Assembly (NCBI GenBank): GCA_017525605.1
Contig: JAFXSM010000004.1
Span: 37,263-101,262, forward strand
Length of the DNA stretch: 64,000 nucleotides
Direction of reading: 5' to 3'
Source: Treponema sp.
GTDB lineage: Bacteria > Spirochaetota > Spirochaetia > Treponematales > Treponemataceae
The notes below the pieces were generated by a model. That model was not told the origin of the DNA. It saw nothing but the letters and a program-made list of their open reading frames with translations, and searched no databases. The translations under genes and the position numbers were made by a program. Positions 8,749 through 17,337 of this stretch are shown here, in pieces (the first letter of the stretch is position 1; the number at the start of each line of letters is the position of its first letter).

Positions 8749-10181
8749 CAGTACGCGCCTTTTCCCTTGAGGACGACGTAAATCGTCTTGATGATAATCC
8801 ACATGTCAAGCCACACCGACCAGTTCTGGATGTAATACGAGTCGAGCGTTATTCTCTCTTCGTATCCGGTGTCGCTTCGTCCTGAAATCTGCCACATTCC
8901 GCTCAAACCTGGTTTCACTGACAGAATGAAATCCTTTTTCTTTCCGTATTTGTCGAGTTCCGGCTCCGTCACAGGCCGAGGCCCGATGAAACTCATCTCT
9001 CCGATTAGGACGTTGAAGAACTGCGGAATTTCGTCGATGCTCGTTCTTCTTAGGATTTTGCCGATTTTCGTTACGCGCGGGTCGTTCGTGAATTTCCTGT
9101 CTTTTTCCCATTCGGCGCGCATTTCAGGATTCTCGGCGAGGATTTTTTCCAGCTGCTTGTCGGCATCAATGACCATCGAGCGGAATTTCCAGCATTTGAA
9201 TTCTTTTCCGTTGACTCCTACGCGTTTGTGCCCGTAGAAAATCGGTCCTTTGCTCGTCGCTTTTACGAGTATCGAAACTATCAGGACGACCGGAACGACC
9301 ACCGGCGAGGAGACGAGAAGCAGGGCGAGGTCCATGATTCGTTTCAGAAGAAGGCTGAACCCTTTCGTCAGGTTGTGCGTCGATGAGAAACCGAGGATTC
9401 CTCCGAAGTCGCGGACGTTCATCGAAATCGTGTTCGTGTCCTGAATCTTCGGAATCTGAATCGTGTATCGGTAATATGAGTTGATGTCGGTCGTGTCCTC
9501 GTTGTAGTCGCAGATAATCGCGACTTTGATGCCTTCCGACTGAATCTCGTTGAAAATGACGTCGGACGGCGGATATGCCAGAAGCCCGCTTTTTTCGTAG
9601 ACGGAAGTTGCCTCGCTGTCGATGATGAGAGCTGGTTTGTAGCCGAAATCCGGCCGTTTCAGAAGCCTCTCTATAATCGTGTCCCCGCTGTTCCCCGAAA
9701 CGTAAATGACTGCCGGAACTCCGTACCATTTGCGCCTTCCGAGAAAATGGCGTGCGAGTTCGCGCCCTGTCGGAAGCAGAATCGATGCGAACGGCGTTGC
9801 GAGAATCAGCGCGGCCACGATAGGCCATTTGTCGTCGGCTTCCTCTACCGTTATCGAAAGTGCGACGCCGACGAACACGAAGAACGAGCATATCGTGAAT
9901 TTTTTCACTTCGTCTTCTGGCGGAAGGACGAGTCCTGGATAGAGACCTGCCGCATAGAAAACGGCAAGCATCGGCGGAAGATAGATTCCGTAAGTGTAGA
10001 ACGACCTGAAATTTATCCAGTGCCGGTTTATGAAATTTATGATGAAAAATGAGATTCCGATTGCGAGCATGACCATCACGCAGTCCGAAACCATCAGCGA
10101 CAGCCCGGACGTGAAAGAACTCGTTCTCCAGAAGTTCTTGTTGAAATAATTTTTGAATCTTGAAGTTTTGTTTATTGCCAT
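8748..10181 (-). CDS. wbaP: Undecaprenyl-phosphate sugar phosphotransferase (WbaP type)
   Basis: 477 residues, matching the length of WbaP. Four hydrophobic helices at about residues 20-130 are followed by a Rossmann-like middle domain and a fifth helix (LALLLVSSPVVVPVVLIV). The C-terminal catalytic domain of the bacterial sugar transferase family shows KFRSMVIDAD, RRTSIDEIPQFFNVL and MSFIGPRPVTEPE. These enzymes start O-antigen or exopolysaccharide repeats by moving hexose-1-phosphate onto undecaprenyl phosphate at the inner membrane; the sugar cannot be told from sequence. It lies within a minus-strand run of glycosyltransferases. Confidence 0.9.
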   Translation of the reverse strand: MAINKTSRFKNYFNKNFWRTSSFTSGLSLMVSDCVMVMLAIGISFFIINFINRHWINFRSFYTYGIYLPPMLAVFYAAGLYPGLVLPPEDEVKKFTICSFFVFVGVALSITVEEADDKWPIVAALILATPFASILLPTGRELARHFLGRRKWYGVPAVIYVSGNSGDTIIERLLKRPDFGYKPALIIDSEATSVYEKSGLLAYPPSDVIFNEIQSEGIKVAIICDYNEDTTDINSYYRYTIQIPKIQDTNTISMNVRDFGGILGFSSTHNLTKGFSLLLKRIMDLALLLVSSPVVVPVVLIVSILVKATSKGPIFYGHKRVGVNGKEFKCWKFRSMVIDADKQLEKILAENPEMRAEWEKDRKFTNDPRVTKIGKILRRTSIDEIPQFFNVLIGEMSFIGPRPVTEPELDKYGKKKDFILSVKPGLSGMWQISGRSDTGYEERITLDSYYIQNWSVWLDMWIIIKTIYVVLKGKGAY

Positions 10182-10217
10182 TTCTGTCTTTCCGAAATCC
10201 TGTTTTTAATTCCCGCT

Positions 10218-11324
10218 TTAGTTTTCGAGGTATCTTTTGAAAACTTCTGTCATTGTTTTCGCGGATTTTTCATACGAATACCGCTCGCCAAGTTTTTCTT
10301 TGTCAATTTTTACAGAAGAGCTGTCGAACGCCATCATTTTTTCCGCGAGGTCTTTTTCGTCCCCGACTTTGAAGAACGTGACCGGCAGATCCGAATAGAT
10401 TTCCTTGAAAACATCGATGTCGGAAACAATCGCCGGAGTTCCGACCGTCATTGCTTCAAGCGGTGGCATTCCGAATCCCTCGTAGAACGAAGGCTGGACG
10501 ATGAAAGAAGCGTTTTTGTACCATTCTTTCAGTTCGCGGTTTGAAATTTTCCCCGTGAACATGATTTTTCCGTTCATCGACTCCGAAAGGTTTTTCAGCC
10601 TGCGAATCGTCTCTTCGTCGCCTGTCCTGAAATTCTCAGCGTTTCCGACTATCACGAGTTTTTTGTCGAATCCTTTGTTCACCGCGATTTCAAATGCGTC
10701 GAGCAGAGTTTTAAGCCCCTTGTGCTTCTTTATGTTCCCCACGAAAAGAACGGAATCTTTTTTCTGTCCGCTGCTCTTTTCGCTGCCGTTCTCGTCGTCT
10801 TCCGAATAGTCCTCGTCTTTTTTGAGATACGAAGGCGCGGAATTGTACGTTATCGAAATCGGTTTTTTGCAGCGGAGGTTTTCCAGAATCCGCCCTTTTG
10901 AAAATTCCGATACCGTGAAAATCTCCTCCGACATATTTATCGCACGCTGGTAGAAGAATTTTCTTCCGAGTCTGCCGAAGAATCCTGTTAGCCCCGGAAC
11001 GTCAAGAAAAACGACGTCGTGTATCGTGGAGAAAACAGGAATTTTTATTCCGCCCGGAATGTTGCAGTACGGCGTGAAATAAATTTCGTACTGATGGATT
11101 TTATCAAGCACTTCTTTAGGAAAACTGAACATTTCCTGCCTTGAGAACGGCTTTACGTCGCAGAAACAGAATTCCACGTTCGCAAGCCTGACAAATTCCA
11201 TGCACTGCTCATGCGTTCCAATCAAAAGACATTCGTTGTTTTCCAAAAAATACGGAATCAGCTCCGAAACATACGAGCCGATTCCTCCTGAGCCAATCAT
11301 TCTGCAGTCAATAGCGATTTTCAT
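10218..11324 (-). CDS. GT4 family glycosyltransferase
   Basis: 368 residues starting at MKIAIDCRMIGSGGIG; the longer in-frame extension upstream is rejected because it is low complexity and overlaps the previous gene. GT-B fold: an N-terminal acceptor domain and a C-terminal nucleotide-sugar domain with the E-x7-E motif (PSFYEGFGMPPLEAM). A Ser/Asp/Glu/Lys-rich insertion lies near residue 210. It probably adds a sugar to a lipid-linked surface glycan. It sits between another GT4 gene and wbaP. Confidence 0.88.
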   Translation of the reverse strand: MKIAIDCRMIGSGGIGSYVSELIPYFLENNECLLIGTHEQCMEFVRLANVEFCFCDVKPFSRQEMFSFPKEVLDKIHQYEIYFTPYCNIPGGIKIPVFSTIHDVVFLDVPGLTGFFGRLGRKFFYQRAINMSEEIFTVSEFSKGRILENLRCKKPISITYNSAPSYLKKDEDYSEDDENGSEKSSGQKKDSVLFVGNIKKHKGLKTLLDAFEIAVNKGFDKKLVIVGNAENFRTGDEETIRRLKNLSESMNGKIMFTGKISNRELKEWYKNASFIVQPSFYEGFGMPPLEAMTVGTPAIVSDIDVFKEIYSDLPVTFFKVGDEKDLAEKMMAFDSSSVKIDKEKLGERYSYEKSAKTMTEVFKRYLEN

Positions 11325-11383
11325 AATTCTTTCTTTTATATTTGTTTTTTGTTCCGATTCTAATTTTCCAGTTTCTGTCTTTT

Positions 11384-12499
11384 TCAGTCTGAGTTTTTTC
11401 CCAAGCTGATGAGAGTCTCGTCTATGCTTTTTTTCAGCTGTGCGCAAAATCTTTCGGTCGAGAACGTCTTTGCATGCCCGACGATTTTGTTTGAGTCGAA
11501 CGAAAGCTCTTCAAAACGGCAGATTGCTTTTTTCAGCGAGTCCGTTGTCTGCTCGTCGAAGAACACTCCCGTTTCGTCTCTCACGACCGTCTCAAGTGCG
11601 CCGCCTTTTCCGTACGCGATGACAGGGCGGCCGCACGCCTGCGCCTCGACCGGAATGATTCCGAAATCCTCTTCCGCACAGAAAATCAGCGCGCGGCAAC
11701 GCTGGAGGTAATCTTTGACCTCTTCGTCCGAAATCCGCCCCGTAAATTTGATGTCCACGTTCGGATATTCGTGCGCGAGTTTCTTGAGCATTTTCTCCTG
11801 CGAGCCGCTTCCGATTACGACGAGCTTTTTTCCGAGCTCCCCGCAAGCCGATATCGCAAGGTCGATTCTTTTGTACGGAACGAAACGCGAGAACACGACG
11901 TAAAAATCCTCGCTCTCTTTTCCGTTCGGCGAAAGCCTTTCTGTATCGACCGGCGGAAAAATCACGGAAGATTCGCGGTTCCAGTATTTTTTTATGCGGC
12001 GGGCAATGTATGACGAATTTGCAATCAGAGTGTCGATTCTCTGGCTTGAGACGAAATCCCAAAGCCTGATTTCCGGCATCCATTTGTCCATGAAATAGCC
12101 CGTCAGCTTTCCGCTCCGCTTTTTGTATTCGAAATACTGGTCCCAAGCGTATCTCATCGGCGTGTGGACGTATGCGACGTGCGGAACCCCCGGCGGAGTT
12201 ATAACGCCCTTCGCGCAGCTTGACGACGAGCAGAGCACCAAATCGTACCCTGTGAAGTCGAACGATTCGAATGCTTTCGGCATGAATTTCAGAAATTTCG
12301 TGTAGAGTTTCGTTGCGAAAGCCCATTTTTGGATGAATGAAGCGTGAACTTTTTCTTTCGGGAAGATTTTTCCCATTTTTTTCTCATCGTAAACAAGAGT
12401 GAAAATATCGGCATCTGGATAAATCGAGAGCATTGCCTCGACGACTCTTTCTGCGCCGCCGTAATTCACAAGCCAATCATGTACAATCGCAACTTTCAT
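11384..12499 (-). CDS. GT4 family glycosyltransferase (WbaZ-like)
   Basis: 371 residues. The N-terminus (MKVAIVHDWLVNYGGAERV) and the HTPMRYAWDQYFEY segment are typical of WbaZ-type mannosyltransferases; the C-terminal E-x7-E motif is in EEDFGIIPVEAQACG. The acceptor and sugar are not provable from sequence. No Shine-Dalgarno precedes the ATG; instead a well-formed promoter ends nine bases before it (separate entry), so this gene can start its own transcript. Confidence 0.88.
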   Translation of the reverse strand: MKVAIVHDWLVNYGGAERVVEAMLSIYPDADIFTLVYDEKKMGKIFPKEKVHASFIQKWAFATKLYTKFLKFMPKAFESFDFTGYDLVLCSSSSCAKGVITPPGVPHVAYVHTPMRYAWDQYFEYKKRSGKLTGYFMDKWMPEIRLWDFVSSQRIDTLIANSSYIARRIKKYWNRESSVIFPPVDTERLSPNGKESEDFYVVFSRFVPYKRIDLAISACGELGKKLVVIGSGSQEKMLKKLAHEYPNVDIKFTGRISDEEVKDYLQRCRALIFCAEEDFGIIPVEAQACGRPVIAYGKGGALETVVRDETGVFFDEQTTDSLKKAICRFEELSFDSNKIVGHAKTFSTERFCAQLKKSIDETLISLGKNSD

Positions 12500-12508
12500 A
12501 ACTCGTTT

Positions 12509-12537
12509 ATTCTACAGTGAAAATAGTGCGTTTTCAA
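12509..12537 (-). promoter_or_regulatory. Sigma-70 type promoter for the WbaZ-like gene
   Basis: Read on the minus strand: TTGAAA, 17 bases, TAGAAT, then nine bases to the ATG at 12499. The predicted RNA start lies two or three bases before the ATG. It overlaps the stop codon of the upstream glycosyltransferase. Confidence 0.7.
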
Positions 12538-13616
12538 CAAACGTGATTTTTACCAGGGCTTTCAAAGAGAATGTCGTAAAGTTTTTTCGCGGCGTTTTCG
12601 TAAGTGAATTTCCCAAGCACTTTTTCTGCGTTCTCTGCTTTTGTTTCCGCGATTTTTTCTTCTAGCTCGCAGTTTGTGTCGTCCGGCTGGATGTATGCCG
12701 CCGCGTCTCCGTAAATTTCAGGAAGGCTCGCAGCGGACGCGACTATGATTTTCGCTCCGGCAGAAAGTGCTTCGAGAGGCGGAATTCCGAATCCCTCATA
12801 ATACGACGGGAAAACGAACGCCTTGCATTTTTTCATCAGTGCCTTCACTTCCTCGTCGGAAACGTAGCCGAGCAGGGTGACGTTATTCATGTTTTTGAGT
12901 TCGCTGATTTCTTCAGATTCAAGCCCCGAAATCACTTTGCCCGAGATTGCGAATCTTTCGTTTTTGTGCGCGGAAGCATATTTTGCAATCCATTTGAGAT
13001 TCTTCCGTTTCTGAAGCGAGCCGAGCGTGAAGTAGAATTTGCCTTCTTCGAGTTCCGGGAATCTGTTGAAAATTTCGTTGTCCTCCGCAACTTTCCTGAA
13101 ATGCTCCCAGCCGTTCGGAATCACTTCGATTCTCTCGTCTTTTACCCCGTATGCCTTCTGAATCTGCTTCTTGCTGAATTCCGACACCGTGAGAATCTTC
13201 TTCGCGTTTTTGCAGATATTTCTGTAGTTGATTTTCGAATACAGCTTTATGAGCTTTTCCTTTTTTGATTTGAAATCCTCTGGGAAATCATGCGCGTAGA
13301 TGTCGTGTATGAATGCATATCCGCACATTTTCCCGAGCGGTGCCGTGTTCGAGAAATTCAGTCCTGTCGCCAGGAATTTTTTGCAGGCCCGCCTGAAAAT
13401 CATCAAATCCCACTTCGGAAATGATTTTATCTCTTCTTCGGCTTTTATAATCCGAATGTTCCTGAATTCCGGCATGACTTTTGCGTTTTTCGGAACATAA
13501 ATCGCGATGTCGTCCTCGCTTTTCACAAGTTCGTCAAGCCTTCTGCACGTCTCCCACGCAAATCTTTCGATTCCCGTAAGATTCCTGCATAGAAAATTCC
13601 CGTTTATCAAAATCAT
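12534..13616 (-). CDS. GT4 family glycosyltransferase
   Basis: 360 residues. It starts MILINGNFLCRNLTGIERFAWE, a common N-terminus in GT4 enzymes that recognise polyprenyl-linked acceptors. The C-terminal domain has PSYYEGFGIPPLEALSAG and a PEIYGDAAAYI segment typical of the family. ATG is preceded by GAGGAAAT. It is the first gene of the minus-strand polysaccharide run and diverges from the ABC permease operon across a 150-base region containing a perfect inverted repeat. Confidence 0.88.
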   Translation of the reverse strand: MILINGNFLCRNLTGIERFAWETCRRLDELVKSEDDIAIYVPKNAKVMPEFRNIRIIKAEEEIKSFPKWDLMIFRRACKKFLATGLNFSNTAPLGKMCGYAFIHDIYAHDFPEDFKSKKEKLIKLYSKINYRNICKNAKKILTVSEFSKKQIQKAYGVKDERIEVIPNGWEHFRKVAEDNEIFNRFPELEEGKFYFTLGSLQKRKNLKWIAKYASAHKNERFAISGKVISGLESEEISELKNMNNVTLLGYVSDEEVKALMKKCKAFVFPSYYEGFGIPPLEALSAGAKIIVASAASLPEIYGDAAAYIQPDDTNCELEEKIAETKAENAEKVLGKFTYENAAKKLYDILFESPGKNHVC

Positions 13617-13645
13617 TTAACATTTCCTCTATGAAATTGTGATTG

Positions 13646-13694
13646 TCGAATATCGAGCTTCCGCATTTACATTTTGCATTGACTCGATATTCGA
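13646..13694. promoter_or_regulatory. Inverted repeat, possible operator between divergent operons
   Basis: TCGAATATCGAG at 13646-13657 is perfectly repeated in inverse orientation as CTCGATATTCGA at 13683-13694, with 25 bases between. Each arm is itself a TCGA-N3-TCGA palindrome, so the region offers two dyad sites whose starts are 38 bases apart. It lies in the divergent intergenic region and has no T-run. This fits two binding sites for a dimeric regulator; the regulator is unknown. Confidence 0.5.
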
Positions 13695-13772
13695 ACTGAA
13701 TTGAATTGTTTTTACTATATCGATTTTTTCCTTAATTGCTAGGTGGTTTCTTTTTTGATAAACTTTTCTTCT

Positions 13773-15200
13773 ATGTTGTTTTATCTTGCATGGAAAAATG
13801 TGATATCCAAAAAAAGTTCTTTTGTAATAATCGCTTTCATTGCATTCGCAATAATGCTTCTCGTCGCCACGAATTCCGTATTTGACAGCACGGAAAACGG
13901 CGTTGAGGAGACTTTCAGGAACAGTTTCACGGGCGATGTCGTCATTCGTCCCAAAAACAAGAATTCGCTGAGCCTTTTCGGAGACGAGACTCCGGTGACC
14001 GGCAAGCTTTCGAAAAATCCGACGCTTTTCCCGTTCTCGGATTTGACAAAATGCCTTGAGGAAGAGCCTTCCATAAAAAATATTCTTCCGCAGCTTTCGG
14101 GACGTACCGTTTTGTACACTGACGATGACAAATACATCGTCTACGTTTTCGGAATTGTCGGCAGCCAGTATCTTGAGTCGATGCCTTCGATTGTCATGGA
14201 GGACGGCGGCGTTTGGGAGGTCGGTTCGAAAGGCGCGCTCATCTCTCGCGATTATGCGAACAAGTTGGGGCTTTCCGTCGGCGACCAGATTGAATTTGCG
14301 GTCGAGGCTGGTCTTTCCTCAAGGGTCCGTTCAGTTCCCGTTACCGGAATCTACCATTATTTAGTCGCGAATTCCGTCATGGACAAAATAATCCTCGTGA
14401 ACCCGGAGACAGTCCGCTCTCTTTTTGACATTTCTGATTTGTCGGATACGGATTCCGTGAAACTTTCGGAAGAAAAAGAAAATTTCCTTGACGATTCCGA
14501 CATGGACGACCTTTTTGGAGAGGCAAGCGATGTGTCCGAAGCTGTCATTGAGGATGTCGTCGAGGCTTCCGACGAGGAGGTCGAGGCATTGCAGCGTTCT
14601 TATGCCGAAAGCACGGCGTGGAATTTCATCGTGTGCAGGCTCAATGACGGTGCCGGCGTGAACGATGCGATAAAAAGCCTGAACAAATTGTTCAAGGAAA
14701 AATCATGGCCGGTCGAGGCTGTCGGCTGGCGGAATTCCGCAGGAAGCACCGCATTCTATCTTTTCATCCTCAGGCTCATTCTCAATTTCGGAATCATCGT
14801 GATTCTTCTGGCCGGTTTCATCGTCATAAACAACACTCTCGTAATCAATGTCATGGACAGGATAAGGGAAATCGGTACGATGAGGGCAATCGGCGCGAAC
14901 AAACGCTATATCTCGCTCGAATGCATGGCGGAGACTTTCCTCATGTCATCGGTCGCGGGCGTTTTCGGTGTCATTCTCGGCATAGTGCTTTCTCTTGCTG
15001 TGAATTCCGCTGATGTCACAATCGGCAACAGCTTTCTCGTCCAGCTTTTCGGCGGCGAAAAACTTGTTACTCAGGTGAACATTTCGAATCTCGTTCTTTC
15101 ATTTTTGCTGTCCGTCGTCATCGGGCTTGTCGCCTGGATGTATCCGGTCACGACCGCGCTAAAAATCAGACCTGTTCAGGCTATGCAGGGGGCAAAATAA
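13773..15200 (+). CDS. ABC transporter permease, FtsX/MacB (LolC/E-like) family
   Basis: 475 residues from ATG at 13773, chosen because relatives begin just before the LAWKN motif (MLFYLAWKNVISKK). A TTG at 13755 has AGGTGG eight bases upstream and is the main alternative; a GTG at 13743 is the longest frame. One N-terminal helix, a large periplasmic domain, then three C-terminal helices with the EIGTMRAIGANKRYI coupling motif. A very acidic insert in the periplasmic part carries LFGEASDVSEAV, resembling the exported protein at 17334. The stop overlaps the next ATG by one base. Likely exports lipoprotein or lipid. Confidence 0.88.
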   Translation: MLFYLAWKNVISKKSSFVIIAFIAFAIMLLVATNSVFDSTENGVEETFRNSFTGDVVIRPKNKNSLSLFGDETPVTGKLSKNPTLFPFSDLTKCLEEEPSIKNILPQLSGRTVLYTDDDKYIVYVFGIVGSQYLESMPSIVMEDGGVWEVGSKGALISRDYANKLGLSVGDQIEFAVEAGLSSRVRSVPVTGIYHYLVANSVMDKIILVNPETVRSLFDISDLSDTDSVKLSEEKENFLDDSDMDDLFGEASDVSEAVIEDVVEASDEEVEALQRSYAESTAWNFIVCRLNDGAGVNDAIKSLNKLFKEKSWPVEAVGWRNSAGSTAFYLFILRLILNFGIIVILLAGFIVINNTLVINVMDRIREIGTMRAIGANKRYISLECMAETFLMSSVAGVFGVILGIVLSLAVNSADVTIGNSFLVQLFGGEKLVTQVNISNLVLSFLLSVVIGLVAWMYPVTTALKIRPVQAMQGAK

Positions 15201-16483
15201 TGTATCAGCTCAAGTTGGCTCTTCGCTCGTTGTTTTTCAGGAAGTCGCAGTACCGCTCTCTTTTTCTTGTCTGCATGTTCGGCGTTTCAGTTTCTCTCTC
15301 CGCGATTTTCATCAGCGAGGGAATGATTGACGCGATGAACATGAAGGCGAAAATCTACTACGGCGGAAATTTCGCGTTTATGGAAGATTCCCTTGAGGAC
15401 GGGCTCGGAATGGAGAATTTCATGAAGAAGTACGAGAAAGTCAGGTCTGTTTTCCCGAAAGATGCCGATGTCTCGTACCGCTTTGATTTGGACGGCCGCA
15501 GTTCCTCTTATTTTTTCGAGGGGACGCAGGCATTGCAGCAGACGATAAAAGGCTGCAATTTCGAGCTTGAGAAGAATCTTTTCGACAACATGAAATTCGT
15601 TGACGGTGGATTTTCCGATATGAACGGCACGAACGGTGTCCTTATTTCCAAACCGATTGCGGAAAGTCTGAACGTTCACGTTGGCGACTCCATGACTTAT
15701 ATGGTGAAAACTTATGACGATGCGATAAACACTGTCGATGTGCAGGTCAAGGGCATCTTTCAGGATTCGAGCGTGTTCGGAATGTACACCTCGTACATGG
15801 ATTTCTCTTTTTTGAAGTCGGCTTACGGTCGCCCTGAAACTTTTGCGAACAGAATCGTGATAAATTTCCCAGGAAAATATCTTGACCGGAAGCAGTCCGA
15901 AAAGTATCAGGCGGAGCTTGAGAAGCTTTTCCCGATGTACAGGCTAGTTGACAACAAGTCGGACTTCATCGAACGCGACGACGGGCCTGAGATTGCGTTC
16001 GCCCTGATTCCGCTCAGCGCGAACTTGACAGATGTGAACGTCATGGAAAAGGCGATGGATGCCGTAATCTTCTTCATCATCGCGGTACTCGTCGTCATCA
16101 TCGTCGCAGGAATCGGAAGCACTTACAGGATTCTCGTCATAAAGCGTCTGAACGAAATCGGAATCTACATGGCAATCGGAATGAAGAAAAAGGACATTTC
16201 GCTGACGCTTCTTCTGGAGTCGCTTGTTCTTCTTCTGGTTGGATGCGTTTCCGCGTGCCTGCTTTCGTTCGTTTTCTGCTTCGTCGTCTCAAAATTCAAT
16301 TTCTCGTTCATTCCGTCTTTTGACATTTTCCTGATAAAAGGTAACCTTTCTCCTTCGGTCAATGTTATTTGGGGTGTCACGGTCATCGTGGCGGTCATTT
16401 CCTTTACGCTCCTTGCCGTGTTCTATTCGGCTTGGAAGTCCATAAAAGTCTTGCCGGTGAAAGCACTGGCTACTGTCGAGTAA
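15200..16483 (+). CDS. ABC transporter permease, FtsX/MacB (LolC/E-like) family, second subunit
   Basis: 427 residues with the same plan as its neighbour: N-terminal helix (SLFLVCMFGVSVSLSAIFI), a periplasmic MacB-like domain, then three C-terminal helices with EIGIYMAIGMKKKDIS. It probably forms a heterodimer with the upstream permease, as LolC with LolE. The cognate ATPase is probably the LolD-like gene at 18798-19523, on the opposite strand. Overlap with the upstream gene is one base. Confidence 0.88.
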   Translation: MYQLKLALRSLFFRKSQYRSLFLVCMFGVSVSLSAIFISEGMIDAMNMKAKIYYGGNFAFMEDSLEDGLGMENFMKKYEKVRSVFPKDADVSYRFDLDGRSSSYFFEGTQALQQTIKGCNFELEKNLFDNMKFVDGGFSDMNGTNGVLISKPIAESLNVHVGDSMTYMVKTYDDAINTVDVQVKGIFQDSSVFGMYTSYMDFSFLKSAYGRPETFANRIVINFPGKYLDRKQSEKYQAELEKLFPMYRLVDNKSDFIERDDGPEIAFALIPLSANLTDVNVMEKAMDAVIFFIIAVLVVIIVAGIGSTYRILVIKRLNEIGIYMAIGMKKKDISLTLLLESLVLLLVGCVSACLLSFVFCFVVSKFNFSFIPSFDIFLIKGNLSPSVNVIWGVTVIVAVISFTLLAVFYSAWKSIKVLPVKALATVE

Positions 16484-16509
16484 ACTCGGCGTTCAGAAGA
16501 GGTTTGATT

Positions 16510-17337
16510 ATGATGAAATTTATGAACGGAAAAATTTTTGCTGGTGTTAGAAAAATTTCGGCTGTCTGTGCGGTTTTCGCATCCCTGTCGTGTGCGGCAT
16601 TTGCCGTGACTGATTCGGAGGCGAAGGAGCTTCTCAAAAAAGCCGAGGACAGCACCGCTTTTTATGATACGGATTTCGTCGCTTCTTACGAAGTCGTTCA
16701 GGACAGGCCTGGCGAGGGACGAAGCACCACGAACGCGACAATCTACAGGCGCGACAGGTCTTCGAACTGGACGATTCTGATTCTTTCGCCTGCAAAAGAC
16801 AAGGGCAAGGGATATCTGAAACTCGACAATTCAATCTGGTTCTACGACCCGACTGACAAGAGGTTCACGTTCTCAAGCTCAAAGGACAAATTCCAGGGAA
16901 CGAACGCGAATACTTCAGATTTTGCACCGCAGAATTTCGTCCGCGACTACAAAATCGATTCGTTCAAGGAAGTGAAGCTCGGTGCGTACGAGTGCGTGCT
17001 TTTCACCCTGAAATCGACTTCCAAGAATGTCGATTATCCGATGCTCAAAGTCTGGGTTTCGAAAAATGACGGCCTTATGAGGAAAAAGGAAGATTATTCG
17101 CTTTCCGGTCAGAAGCTCAGGACGACTGCGATTCCTTCGTACCAGCTGATTACGGAGGGCAGCAAAAAGTATCAGATTCCTGTGAACATGGTCATTCAGG
17201 ACAATCTGAAAGGAAAGAAGGTTGACGGAAAAATGGCTTACGAGAAAACATTGATTTCAATCACGAATGCGGTGTTGAAAAAACAAGATGATGCCGTTTA
17301 TACTAAGCCTTACCTTGAGCTTATGAGTGGAAGATGA
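16510..17337 (+). CDS. LolA-like periplasmic carrier (outer membrane lipoprotein-sorting family)
   Basis: 275 residues from ATG at 16510, which has AGAGG seven bases upstream; the longer frame runs into the permease gene and is rejected. Signal peptide of about 33 residues ending SCAAFA. The mature part has the LolA-like pattern of a half-barrel: DFVASYEVVQDRPG, WTILILSPAKDKGKGYLKLDNSIWFYDP and VWVSKNDGLMRKKEDY. Known relatives carry lipid or lipoprotein between membranes beside FtsX-like or MMPL transporters. Its stop overlaps the next gene by four bases. Confidence 0.85.
   Translation: MMKFMNGKIFAGVRKISAVCAVFASLSCAAFAVTDSEAKELLKKAEDSTAFYDTDFVASYEVVQDRPGEGRSTTNATIYRRDRSSNWTILILSPAKDKGKGYLKLDNSIWFYDPTDKRFTFSSSKDKFQGTNANTSDFAPQNFVRDYKIDSFKEVKLGAYECVLFTLKSTSKNVDYPMLKVWVSKNDGLMRKKEDYSLSGQKLRTTAIPSYQLITEGSKKYQIPVNMVIQDNLKGKKVDGKMAYEKTLISITNAVLKKQDDAVYTKPYLELMSGR

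Noticed and set aside
11592..12326. 244-residue open frame on the minus strand
   Set aside because: It is a shifted frame inside the WbaZ-like gene, rich in Arg/Gly/His with no fold signature. Similar shadows at 4953-5690, 9166-9891, 45870-46697 and 47385-48302 were left out for the same reason.
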